The notes: generated from the sequence alone by a model not told the origin. Positions 48,132 through 59,265 are shown, counted from the stretch's first letter. The stretch is 64,000 nucleotides of DNA from Apoderus coryli (GCA_911728435.2 OU452198.1:2294001-2358000); one strand, 5' to 3'. Translations and numbers: made by a program.

Positions 48132-48424
48132 GTCCATTTGGTATTAAAAATTGACTGTTTTTATTTTTTATTTTTCGTCTAAAATTTTGTTACAAATTTT
48201 TTTCTAAAGGGTGTCACAAAATTTGAGTTAAATAGAAAACACAGTTTTTAGTCTTTTGATTGCAATTCTTTTATTGAATCATAAAGTACATAGTGTTGTT
48301 TCAGTAGGATTATTTTAGTTTTAATGATAGACTCTGACACTTTATTAATTTTTTCTGACATCAATATCAATAACAATATGAACATATACAAAGTGTGAAA
48401 TACAAAAATAACATATACATGAAA

Positions 48425-49250
48425 ATATATAACGTGTACTAACATTCTTCGGCCCCAAGCAGAACGTCAACCGCCAAATTTGTCTGGCGTCTTTAAAATT
48501 CTTCCAAATCGTCTTCCATCACCATTATAGTCAGGTATTTCCAAGGAATACAAATGTTGCACTCGCCTAATTAAAACACCACTTTTTGTTTTAATTTCTA
48601 ACTTTTTAACTCTCCTCACACCGTCTCTCGAAGCATAAACTTCAATAATTTTTTTCATTCGCCAATTAACTCTTTTCTTGCTGTTATCACCAATAACGAC
48701 AACAAACATCTCCGACTTTCACTACTTTGGATTTTGTTTGTCTATGACTTGTATTAACCAGTTCCGCAAGGTATTCTCTATTAAATGGATCCCTTAAAGC
48801 AGCCCTTGTTTTTGCCAAATGAATAAATCTGCCCTTGAAAAATTTGGCATCTACTAAATCTAAATCAAACTTTCTACCAACTTCCTTGCAGATGAATTTT
48901 CAACTGTTGCTTGGATAAGATATTGAAATTTATCTTCATTTGGTAGGTCTAGATCGTTGTCTATCTTTCTGAATTGACCCCAAAAATTAATCCAATTCTT
49001 TACGTCACCGTCAAATTTTTTAATTCCTAACTTTGGCAGATTGACGTTTTTTGTCACTTTCGTTGATTGTATTCACTTTTGCTTTTTTCTTCAATCCATT
49101 TTAGCATAAATTCGCATTTATTTTTATATATAATAAAATCTGCCCGAAAGTCTTCTTCCTGCATAAATTCTTTATTTATCCACGGTTTGCATTCACATAC
49201 GTACTCGTTTGTCGAAATTTTCCATGACCATTCTGCATAAATGTTGCTGA
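48425..49250 (-). mobile_element. BEL/Pao retrotransposon, internally deleted
   Basis: On the minus strand, gag-like sequence (49057-48860: NLPKLGIKKFDGDVKNWINF then WGQFRKIDNDL and EDKFQYLIQATV, the DUF1759 region) is followed at once by the integrase end (GRFIHLAKTRAALRDPFNRE, and then VVIGDNSKKRVNWRMKKIIE with IRRVQHLYSLEI, a DUF5641-type tail). Protease, RT, RNase H and the integrase core are missing. LTRs were not identified. Confidence 0.85.
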
Positions 49251-49920
49251 ATTTCGTTGATGCAGAGTTGAATCTCCTCCTCTAATGCACGAGCTGGGCT
49301 TCTATAGACCTGTGATTTTCAATAACCTCATAAAAAGAAATCTGATGGTGTGAAATTGTTTCACGGGCTGCATGGCATGTATCGAGCACCAGTAACAGTC
49401 ACTGCTTGACCAGCCTCATTTTGAAAAAATTATGGCCCAATTATGCCTCCAGCCCAAAATCACTACTAACCCTGAACTGTCAGCTGTCGATTTGTGTTTG
49501 TTATGTTTTTTAAATAAATTTGGCATGTTCGGTATAAAAGTCATTCAGTGATTTTTGCCACTCTATATAGTTCAGTCACTAGGTAGTTCACCGGGGAAAG
49601 AATATAGAAGGTTCTTTCTCCCTTGTGCTTTATGATTTTTGAGGTGCTCAATCTGAATTTAAACTTTACCACCTCAAAAGTGATGCGTTGGTAGAAATCT
49701 AGAATAAACTGCGAAAAATGCACGAAAATTATACAGTTTTGACAGTGTAAGAATACAAATATAAATTACAACAAATTCTCTACAATTTAGGTCTCTTACA
49801 TTTTTTGGTTAAGATAAACGGTTTCGCCCCTCGGGAGCCTTGAAATTCTACGAAATTTCCATAGTTTTTTGTTAGAAATTGTACTACTAATTTATAATCC
49901 TACGTGAACTAATCTGTGTT
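49251..49920. other. Unannotated DNA
   Basis: A 60-aa minus-strand ORF (49541-49723) has no recognisable domain. Part may be the 5' region or LTR of the BEL/Pao element. Confidence 0.4.
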
Positions 49921-49958
49921 TAAGAATTGCTTGTTACATAAAGCAACAAGACTTTAAG

Positions 49959-50095
49959 TAGAATAGAATAGAAACGTTTTTATTTTTAACTCGGCGAAGG
50001 GCAGCAAAGCAAAGCTGTTTTCTTAACCGAGCATGTATGTTTTACAATACATCATTATTCATAACACTAAGCATATAATAATACATTCATACAAG
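49959..50095 (-). mobile_element. Short LINE 3' end inserted in the left arm
   Basis: The arm reads gactttaag-[insert]-ttatgttgg, while the copies at 50.49 and 59.19 kb read straight through gactttaagttatgttgg. In minus orientation the insert ends with aaaaataaaaacgtttctat and TTCTA-type repeats, a LINE tail. A 3-bp AAG target duplication flanks it. Confidence 0.75.
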
Positions 50096-50130
50096 TTATG
50101 TTGGAAATTTGTTTCACACTACCATGCTTT

Positions 50131-50173
50131 CATCAGACGGCCGTTTCGTCGATCCACGACTCATCAGTGGTGC
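50131..50173 (-). ncRNA. Hammerhead ribozyme motif 4a
   Basis: Minus strand: CACCA, CTGATGA, GTCG-TGGAT-CGAC, GAAA, CGGCCG, TC, TGATG. The core, stem II and stem III equal those of motif 4b; stem I has one mismatch (C opposite A). Confidence 0.75.
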
Positions 50174-50228
50174 TCGGCAGGCAGTGTGACCCAAATTTCC
50201 AACATTTACAAAGACCTTATACTAGCAC

Positions 50229-50344
50229 GTTGGCAATAGGATATAATGGAGTTGTTACTTCTTGTCCGGCCATCGTTTGTGAACTGTGTTTCACCCGGCA
50301 TATTGCCTGTTCACGCTAGATGTCGCCAAAAACAGCTCTCTCTC
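50229..50344. repeat. Direct repeat, copy 1 (116 bp)
   Basis: Begins gttggcaataggatataatg and ends in a ctctctct run. Nearly identical to 50566-50682. Confidence 0.9.
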
Positions 50345-50409
50345 AATCAATTCTCGTGCTAGTATAAGCTCTTTGTAAATGTTGGAAATTTGGGTCACAC
50401 TGCCTGCCG

Positions 50410-50455
50410 ATCACCACTGATGAGTCGTGGATCGACGAAACGGCCGTCTGGTGAT
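50410..50455 (+). ncRNA. Hammerhead ribozyme motif 4b (best copy)
   Basis: Order with positions: stem I ATCACCA 50410-50416; core CTGATGA 50417-50423; stem II GTCG / loop TGGAT / CGAC 50424-50436; GAAA 50437-50440; stem III CGGCCG 50441-50446; TC 50447-50448 with the cleavage site after C; stem I TGGTGAT 50449-50455. All seven stem I pairs and four stem II pairs are perfect and no base interrupts the core. Stem III is very short and self-complementary, as in transposon hammerheads thought to act as dimers. Confidence 0.88.
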
Positions 50456-50565
50456 AGCATGATAGTGTGAAACAAATTTCCAACATAACTTAAAGTCTTG
50501 TTGCTTTATGTAACAAGCAATTCTTATATAAAGCCTCCCTGCTAGGGGATTCGGGCGCATCTAGT

Positions 50566-50682
50566 GTTGGCAATAGGATATAATGGAGTTGTTACTTCTT
50601 GTCCGGCCATCGTTTGTGAACTGTGTTTCACCCGGCATATTGCCTGTTCACGCTAGATGTCGCCAAAAACATCTCTCTCTCT
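50566..50682. repeat. Direct repeat, copy 2
   Basis: Second copy of the 116-bp block at 50229-50344, same orientation. Hammerhead motif 4b lies between the two copies. Confidence 0.9.
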
Positions 50683-50689
50683 TAATCTG

Positions 50690-52249
50690 TGTTTATTCTG
50701 ATTCTGATTTCTTATTATAATATGAGAGGTTTACCAGGTATTTTAGGTTTTTACCTCTGCAACTGAATAACATACGGTACCGTTTAAACATATTATGATA
50801 CCTATTTGTATAATTTAAACATTTGTTAGAGTTGTAGGTATGTATTGTCTAAGTAAAAGTCATCTGTTGTCATAGTTTTTGATGAATAGGTATCCAAAGT
50901 CAGACATTCTGCAGTGGCTGCTAGTGTAGAGCTGTACCACCGGCTCCTGATAATAAAATATTTAAATTTTTTGGAAAGTAGTTATCTTATAATTAATTTT
51001 TTTGCTAATTTTCTTATATTATTTCCCTATAATTTTCATCCATGTTGTTTGTCAGCTCCCAGTCGTGGTTATATTATTCTATTAGTTCTCCCTCCCCCGT
51101 CACGCTACGTAAACTTCTCGTTGCGGTACTGGTGGTATACGTCACAATATGATCGTCGACCTTGAGTCGACCAATGGCAATTGAGAATTATTTTATTCTA
51201 ATGTAGAGCGTGATGACGTATAGACACAGAGCTGCAGAATAGACAGATCGTAGCGTTTGTCTGCCGGTATAGCTTTTGTTTTATATTTTGAGTAGGTATA
51301 CTGTTTTGGTTTTGTTAATAATTGCAAAATTGATTTAATTTCAAAGTATACGGACTTTTTAATATTAAGCATTGACGAAAAATTTGTAATTAAACAAATT
51401 GGACGGCCTACGCTTGTGTGTACTTTTTGGTGGTGAAACGCATTGGATAATTAGTGGTGTTGAAGATTTAGTGCATCTCGCTGAAAAGGTCAAACTGCAT
51501 GGAAATTCCAAACAAAATCTTACAAATCCAATGCGTCTAACATTATTAGGAAAAAGAAATATACAAGAACGGCTGGATACTGCATATTAGAACAACATTG
51601 CAATTACATATCGATAAGGTAACTAAAAATATATTTCTACTTTATAAACATATAGACGCAAATAAAATTTGTGGTACCTTTGAGCTCGCCTTGACTTTAA
51701 CAAATGGGTAATTGAAAAGTTTTCATCGAAAAATATAAAAAACATACGCATTGACATGGTTTTTAAGAAAAATTAGGTGTTTAAATTTTCAAGACAATAC
51801 ATCTTTAGTTCCAATACAGGATTTTCAATACCAACCGGTATGCAACTATTACCTCTACTCCACGTATTGCGGGCTGCATACTTTGCCTACGCTGGAACAA
51901 AATGTATAACTGCAATCATTGTGTACTATTGTACTGGTCCAATTAAAATAAACCGTTTGGCATCTCTCAAGAGTTCGATGTTATAACAACGTACCATCTC
52001 AGATAGTACTTTACGTATATGGGGTACCGTTATAGTAGCACTCAACACTGAATCTTATTCAGCGATGTATCATAACCAGTTTATTTATTACGACGGAATG
52101 TCGACGCTTAAGTGAAAAATGAACGTCCTTAAGTTTATTTAAAATTATAAAAATATTAAGTTCTTGTCAGTTAATTAAAGGTAAGAATAATGCGATAGTA
52201 GAAGTAGAAGAATTTCCTGCTATAAATGACGTATATTTTTTAGATTATA
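50690..52249. other. Upstream region of GMC gene C
   Basis: 51050-51260 is richer in G+C and contains gacgtcac-like and tgacgta motifs; it could hold a promoter. ORFs at 50914-51165, 51399-51590 and 51777-51986 have no recognised domain. Confidence 0.35.
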
Positions 52250-55200
52250 ATGGATTTAATTCAAGGAATTAACAGTCCATGTTCAACTCAAATAACTGGA
52301 GTTTTTGGACAGTTGTTCTTATCTTTCCTAAACATTTTAATGTCAAAGAAATGTGAACTTGGATCTAAAGGTAAAATTGATGCTATTTTGTCAAATTTTA
52401 ATATACAATACATTTTTTAACACTTCATCTACGTTTGCAAACTATGTCCTGAATGAAAACCACTTTTTGATGTTTACAAAGTTCTTAAAATATTATACAG
52501 AATGGGGCAGAATAAAGAGCGATTTTGAAAAGTAAAAAACCTATTATTTCGTCAGCATCCACCCCCAAATTATTAACAAAATGCCGACTCTTCCCACTGT
52601 AAATGTTAAGTTCTCTCAAAACTTTCCATTTTCTTCCAGCCATGCAGCCCCTTAGTTTTTGCTCAAGATATGCCTTTTTTTCACTTCGAATTGCTTGAGT
52701 TACATGATTTCTTAGATCCTAATAGTAGTCCCAATGACTTGCGTTCTTTGAAGATTTAAATCTTTGAAATGCCTTATCTCTAATTTTCATCATGAGTTGA
52801 ATAGTATCTGTGAGCCAGGGTTGAGGTGGACGAGTAAACCTGGAAGTCTTAAAAGGAGCGTGGAAGTTAAATATGTTTGTAAGATTTTCATTTAAAAATT
52901 CTATCTTCTCATTTATCGTTTGCACTAAATGTATGTTGCCCCAAGGGATTAAGTTTAAGTCAACGTTAAACTGATGCAAGTCAAACCGAGAAAAATCGCG
53001 GTAAGTTCTGAATATTGGCTCATATTTTTTGTCCAGCTCCAAATCAATCCTGCAGTGCACCAAACAGTGGACCGAGAGGTTCGGCATACTGCATGAAGCT
53101 GAATTACCATGCTTTAATGCCTGATTCAAGATAATAAAGTCAATCAAAGATGATGAGTCACTCGTTATTCTAGTTGGCTGTGACACCACTTGTTCGAGAC
53201 CGACTGAATCAAGTAGAGTGACAAACTGTTTGCTAGTCGCATTAGAAAAATTTAGCAGATTTATGCTGAAATCACCAACGCATACCAGGTCATCAAACTG
53301 CAGAAAAAGTCCTGATACTAAATCTTCAAAAGCATCAATAAACAAGCCTGAATCGGACTCGGGAGGACGGTAGACCACACCCAAGCACACTTTCCCCCTT
53401 GGAAGGCTTAAACAAATCCAATGCTGTTCTAGAATCTTCATATCAATATTTGCATAAGCCACATTCTTTGTCTTTAGATGATCCTTAAGGTAAAAACAAA
53501 CTCCACTACCACGAGAGGGTCGATCTTTTCGTATCACATAGTATCCTGGAATATGGATCATGTGGTCCGCAATATTTGGTGAAAGCCATGTCTCAGAAAG
53601 TCCTAAAATATCGTAATGTGCTTGTGCTGTTTTGTAAATGATCTAAATCTAGATTAAAATTTTAGAAAAAATGTTCCTGAAGAGAACGAGTAAGCCGAAA
53701 CGTTGTGCATGACAAGAAATAAAAAATATTTCAAAGAAAAATGTCCATTCTATAAAGAACCTTACATCTTAAGAAAAAAAAAACTGTAAAAGGTTCAAGA
53801 GAAATAGAAGATCAAGATAAATTTGTAATTTGTATAGAGTTAGTAGTAAAAAAATTGTATATATATACAGGGTACACCCTGTATACCTCGGCTGAGAAGG
53901 CCATTAGGGGCCTCGCCTTCTAAACCCATTTAAGCACGCATAAGTTGTATTGCAAATTTTTCGGATGTGCAGTGACATTGCGTATAATAACATGTGACCT
54001 CACGTGATGTGATAATAGTGTGTCTCCGGCTTTATTCCTAACCGACAGTGGTTAGTGGTTCTTCTTGAAGAGTGGAAAAGAGAAAATTTGCCAATAAAAC
54101 CTCAAAATCTCATTCAAATACACATTAAATGAGTGAATTTTCAGATGCATATCCCAAAGATAACAGCCTCAACATTCAAAATGGCGACGAATTCGACTTT
54201 ATCGTTATCGGTGGTGGTTCAGCTGGCTCAGTACTAGCAAATAAACTGTCGGAAAATGGGAGATGGAACGTGCTTCTTCTAGAAGCTGGCGGTTATCCTA
54301 GTGTAGCTAGTGATGTAACTATCAACTTCCCTCAACATTTATGACCATTTAAAAACCGTTTGTCTCCAGATACCAGGCTTGTTGTTCAGCCTCCAAGGGA
54401 CCGAGGAAGATTGGCAATTCACAACTGACGAATTTGAAGACTCTTGTTTGGGATTCAAAGGCAAAACATGTAAATGGCCTCAAGGCAAAGTTCTCGGAGG
54501 CTCAAGCAGTATAAATGCAATGATATACGTTAGAGGTAAGCATAGGAAGTAAAAAAAAATCCAAAAATCATTTTATCATTTCTTCTAGGAAATCAACGAG
54601 ATTACGACCAATGGTCTGAGTTAGGTAATTCAGGTTGGGACTATGAGAGTGTTATGAAGCATTTTAAAGCTATTGAAGGGGTAGAACTTGCAGCTATACC
54701 AAATAGTACAGAGTATGGTAGGGATGGCTTCCAGTTGTTAAAGTAAGAACCAAGATCAAACTCCTAATTTGAAGTTAGCCTTAATATGTTTGAAATAAAC
54801 GTTTGCTGTTCTAGTAAATACATTGATGAGGAACCAATAAGACAGTCTATTAAAGATGCTGCATCAGTATTGGGTTATCCGCAAGTAAATCAGGGAACAC
54901 CATTAGGTTATTTTGAAAGTTTATTTAGTACCAATAAAGGTCAACGAATGAATGCTGCAAAAGCATTTTTAGGTAAAAACGATTAAAATTTTATAGAGTA
55001 AGGGTCAAAAGTTTACTCATGTTGTATAGATTAATGTTTATCTCAAATTTTACCGTGAATTTTTGGCCTTCACAGTGTACATATTTAGTTCAAAAATTGT
55101 AAATGAGCTAGCTAAATGAGAGTACGGAAATATTTTTCAGCAAATACCAAAACTAGAGCAAATTTGCTTCTATCACTTCACAGTAAAGTATCCCGAATAT

Positions 55201-58200
55201 TAATAGATAAAGACACTAAAATTGCTAAAGGAGTTTCAGTAAACATTTCGGGGAAGGAATTAAATCTTTATGCAAGGAACGAAGTAGTTCTATCCGCTGG
55301 AGCTATAAATTCCCCGCAAATTTTACAATTATCGGGAATTGGACCTATGAGCCATTTAGAAAAATTAGGAATTGACGTAAGTATGGAATTTCATGAGTTT
55401 TAGGTTTAAAACAATATCTCGACTAGTTTAAGAATTAGGGCATGGTCAAATCAGTTTGGGACACCCCGTATACACATGTAGGTATGTTGCTCTATCCTCT
55501 ATTTTCATAATACCCTCAGTGTTTTCGGGGAAAAAACTGCATCCAGCTCCTGGTTCTGTTACAAAATTTAAAAACTGGTTTAAACTCAAACAAAGGCTTT
55601 GGACTAATATTAGGAGTGCTTAGGATTGAAATATCTTTGCGTTAAACATACAACAAGATGTTTCTAATGGAATTACATTTTTTAGGTGATTTCCGATCTG
55701 GCAGTTGGTCAAAATCTACAGGATCATCTAATTTTTACAGGATTCTACTTTACAGTCAATGACAGTGCAATCAGAATTGATGCAAATCCCTATAAATTGG
55801 CTGATGAACTCTATCAATATGTCATGTATAGATCTGGAGATTTATCACAAATATCTATTACGAATTTACTTGGATTTATCAATACCAAAAATGACTCGGT
55901 AAGTATCGTCTTCAGGAAGTTAAGTGTAGCACCAAGAGGCAGCGAAAACTTGACACTCTCTCTCCCTCTCACTGACTTGGACTGGTCCAAATATAGGTAA
56001 ATGAAATTGCTCTCAATTAAGTTTTGAATGTAAACCTGGTCGATTTGATTCCATTCTTCAATTAGAACGTCACTAAGCTGCTGTAAATTTGCTGGAATTG
56101 GTACTCGAGATCATATTTTCCTTCCAAGATCATCCCAAACATGCTTAATTGGGTTTAGGTCTGGTCTTAGAGCAGGCCAATTTACTACGGGGATTTCATC
56201 CTCGGCTAAATACTCACGTACAATTAGCGGTCGAGCATTATCATGCATCAACATGAAATCATGTCCGATGAACTGTTTAAAACCAACAATATATGGTTTT
56301 AAAATTTCTTTATGTAACTATCGGCCGTCATGGATCCCCTCTGCATTATAACCAAGTTCGTCCGAGCTTCAAACCTTACGCCACCCCATACCATTACGGA
56401 ACTGCCTCCAAACTTACTCGATAGAATAGAAGAAACATGATTTTGGAAGAAAGACACAACTTTGACTCTTCGTTACCCCAATTCATGTGCCCTATAGCAA
56501 ATCGAAGGCGTTTAACTCGATGGTGTCCCAATAACTCTAGACCAGTTGCAGGTCTCCTAGCACACAGTCCAATATCAAAAAGGCGCCTTCGTATTGTCCA
56601 GTCACTTACTTTAACTTGCCTTATGTCCTCTAATCTGTCCCTCAAAACATTGAGCATTATAAAGCGATTATGAGGGTCACTAGTAGATTTTTTCCGACCA
56701 CAATGATGTACAAAAAGAATAGTTGCATAATTAATGTTTACTCTGTAGATTTATCCAAATCTTCAATTCCATCATGTTCTGCAAACCCCGAACAGCGATC
56801 TTCTTGTGCAATTGTTGCAAAAATTTGGTTTAGACGACAGCATAACAAAACAGATGATTGATGCAAATAAGGACACTCCTACAGTGTTCTTTTATCCAAC
56901 TCTATTGAATCCAAAATCTCATGGTACGGTTATGATTAAATCTGCGGATCCATTGGAGAAACCACATATTGTATAAGGGTATTTGACTGAGAAGGCCGAT
57001 ATTGAGACGATGTTGGAAGGAATCAGGTATATAACTTAATCTGTAACACCACTATATACTATAACCTTGAATAATGACATTTTAAAGGCCAATTTCTGTT
57101 AAAAATCCAGCAGTACGGATCTTTGCTCTGATGCTCTCGCTCAGTTTATTATTTCCAAAGACACAAGCGAGATTCAGATTAAACGTGAGGGTCTACTGAA
57201 ATCCCCTGTCTTGACAACCCTGAAGTTTATTTGAAGTTACAGTGTACACTCTAGTGTTAGTGGATTAAAAATCAAACAATATTTGTTAATTTAATCGACG
57301 TTTCGAAAATGTTTATTAAGATCCCCAGGACAATACATATTATGGGATTTGTGTCGTATTGTAACCATTTTGACTAAGCGGGTATTATTTACATTCAGAA
57401 AGAATACAAATTTTATAGCTCAATCCAAATGAATCCCAATATGCTAACAATTCTTTGTTATGGGAAACCTTGTTAACTCCCCAACTACTAGCTTCTGTAT
57501 ATAATAATACAAGTCCGACATTTAATTTACATGAAGGCGTTTCGAGAATCTTGAATGACCACTCTGTGTTTAAAACATCTGGTTATCTTTTCTAATATGA
57601 ATATACTTTTATCTTTGGACTTACTAATAAACAAACTCAATATTTTCGATTAGAAAAAGGTCGTTCTTTTCGGTAACAATTCTTTTAGGAACATTTGTTA
57701 AGAGCACCAAGATAATAAATTTATTACTTACAGATGTTGTATAATATTTACGAAAATATTATATCTCCCAAACTAAGAGAAAATATCTATATAAAAAATC
57801 CAACTAGTATCCATAATACCAGTGGCGTCTTGTTACAATATTAGTCCTGGTGGAATTTTTTGCTTTTCGTCTATGAACACGTTTCAAGAGTCCTTGCCAT
57901 AACAACTGATTAAGCATACTCCAGAATAGGTCGTATGTACCGGGTGATCATTTGTAAACGCACACCCCATTTAACTTTGTTGTTTCACCCTGTAGAACAA
58001 AATGTTAAATACAAAAGTTTTAGGGCTTAATGTAAACTATTTACAGAATAGATTATCGTATATACAGGGTGTCCCAGTAACGCGTTATAAATAAACTGCC
58101 ATATTTTTAAATGTAACACCCTGTATATCGAAAACGAGTTCAATTTTGCCAGCAAATGCTGCAGACAATGGGCGAAGATCCATAGTTTCTTCATAAAATT

Positions 58201-58962
58201 TTGTAGTCAGATGAATCCTCATTTTCAACCAGTGGCGTACCAAATAAGCAAAACCATAGATTTTGGAACAGTGACAATCCAAACTTTGTTAGAGAAGCGC
58301 GATTTCAAGGAAGACAGAAGCTCTACAAGGTGAAACAACATAGTTAAAGGGGGTGTGCGTTTGTTTATAAATGATCACTGATCAGTCCCGGGTTCATAAT
58401 GCCGAACACAAGTTTTGTCTGCCGTAAGAATCCGGGAAAGCATTCTCGGCACCCATCTTGCACTGACCTTTCTCATGCCAAGATGATTACTGGTGGGCTA
58501 ACCGAATTACTACTAATAGTGTGACACCCTAACCCGGTGTTCCCTATACTTTGTATTAAACTTATAACGCCTAACCTTACCTTACACAGATTTGCACAAA
58601 AACTCCTTCAAACTCAACAAATGCAAAAGCACAACCCAGAACTAGTCAAACTCAAGGTTCCAGAATGCGATGACAATCACCCATATGATTCTGATGAGTA
58701 TTGGATATGTAGTTTAAGATACTTGAGTTCGACAGTTTATCATCCAGTGGGAACAGTAAAAATGGGTCCTAAAAATGATCGAAATGCTGTGATCGATCAT
58801 ACCCTCAAAGTTTATGGTGTGAAGAATTTACGCGTTATTGATGCCAGTATTATGCCGAAGATAGTTAGTGGAAATACTAATGCAGCTGCGTTGATGATTG
58901 GGCATAAAGGGGCGGAAATGATTTTGGAGGAGTGGAATGGAAGTCAGCACCAAGAACTTTAG
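52250..58962 (+). CDS. GMC oxidoreductase (gene C), one nonsense codon
   Basis: Nine exons: 52250-52370, 54145-54314, 54370-54535, 54589-54742, 54815-54972, 55141-55376, 55686-55898, 56749-57026, 58590-58962. They total 1869 nt (623 codons) with all phases matching. The N-terminus has a hydrophobic stretch ([15 protein letters not shown]). FAD site [12 protein letters not shown], signature 1 [19 protein letters not shown], signature 2 [18 protein letters not shown]. The catalytic His550 ([11 protein letters not shown]) and Asn594 (VSGNTNAA) are in exon 9. An in-frame TAA at 56974-56976 (codon 482, between HIV and GYLTEKAD) would cut the protein before both catalytic residues. No other lesion is seen, so this is either a very recent pseudogene, a null allele or a base error. 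AATAAA lies at 59001-59006. Intron 8 begins with a weak gtatat donor. Confidence 0.85.
52560..53640 (-). mobile_element. LINE endonuclease fragment (gene C intron 1)
   Basis: The 280-codon open minus-strand frame 52719-53561, plus upstream residues reading [13 protein letters not shown], is an apurinic-like endonuclease: [33 protein letters not shown] and LIDFIIL, then the linker to RT. RT itself is absent. A 5' part preserved without the 3' half is unusual for a LINE. Confidence 0.88.
55990..56670 (-). mobile_element. Tc1-like transposase pseudogene (gene C intron 7)
   Basis: Minus strand: [20 protein letters not shown] then [17 protein letters not shown] (helix-turn-helix), [18 protein letters not shown], and in shifted frames [11 protein letters not shown] (catalytic Asp) and [12 protein letters not shown] (DLNPIE motif). 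The order is that of Tc1 DD34E transposases. Many frameshifts. Confidence 0.85.
57944..58378. mobile_element. MITE, about 435 bp, with a smaller insert (gene C intron 8)
   Basis: The left block gtgatcatttgtaaacgcac and on through tgtttcaccctgtag (57944-57995) is inverted at 58323-58378. Inside, 58063-58126 is bounded by tacagggtgtcccagtaac and gtaacaccctgta, a second tiny TIR unit. No ORF. Confidence 0.75.
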
Positions 58963-59149
58963 TTTGGTTATTTTGATAATAGTGTGTAGTGGTTTTTTTA
59001 AATAAATATTTATAAGGAACACTCCACTCAAAATGGACTACTTTTTTTACAAATATTTATATGCCAAGCAGGCGTATGCTGCAAACACTGTTATTTTGGA
59101 TGTACAATATTTTTTTCATGACCCCACGTTGTTCAAGACATTTTGTATA

Positions 59150-59265
59150 AGAATTGTTTGTTACATAAAGCAACAAGACTTTAAGTTATGTTGGAAATTT
59201 GTTTCACACTACCATGCTTCCACCAGTCGATCCACGACTCATCAGTGGTGATCGGCAGGCAGTAA
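59150..59265 (-). mobile_element. Penelope-like fragment with deleted ribozyme
   Basis: Same sequence as the 50.1 kb arm (ttgtttgttacataaagcaa ... ttggaaatttgtttcacac), without the LINE insert. On the minus strand the hammerhead reads CACCA-CTGATGA-GTCGTGGATCGAC then directly TGGTGG: the 12 bases holding GAAA, stem III and the cleavage triplet are gone. Confidence 0.8.

Larger units (their letters stand above)
49921..50682. mobile_element. Penelope-like composite: inverted arms plus direct repeats
   Basis: The right arm, about 50369-50530, is an inverted copy of 49921-50215 (minus an insertion). Both arms run from tttgtaaatgttggaaattt through a hammerhead motif to aagtcttgttgctttatgta. Between the arms and again after the right arm lies a 116-bp direct repeat. 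No ORF is present. Mixed head-to-head and tandem organisation with a hammerhead is typical of Penelope-like elements; the assignment is inference. Confidence 0.65.

Noticed and set aside
53675..53715. Hammerhead-like CTGAAGA ... GAAACG
   Set aside because: The core could fit CUGANGA, but neither stem I nor stem II strands pair. It may be a decayed Penelope-like end; not called.
53865..53895. Palindrome acagggtacaccctgt as an operator
   Set aside because: It looks like two transposon termini head to head (cagggt / accctg), common in this window.
57285..57330. CGAAACG-containing block on the minus strand as a hammerhead
   Set aside because: CTGANGA is absent. Similar GAAAC phrases occur in many insect repeats.
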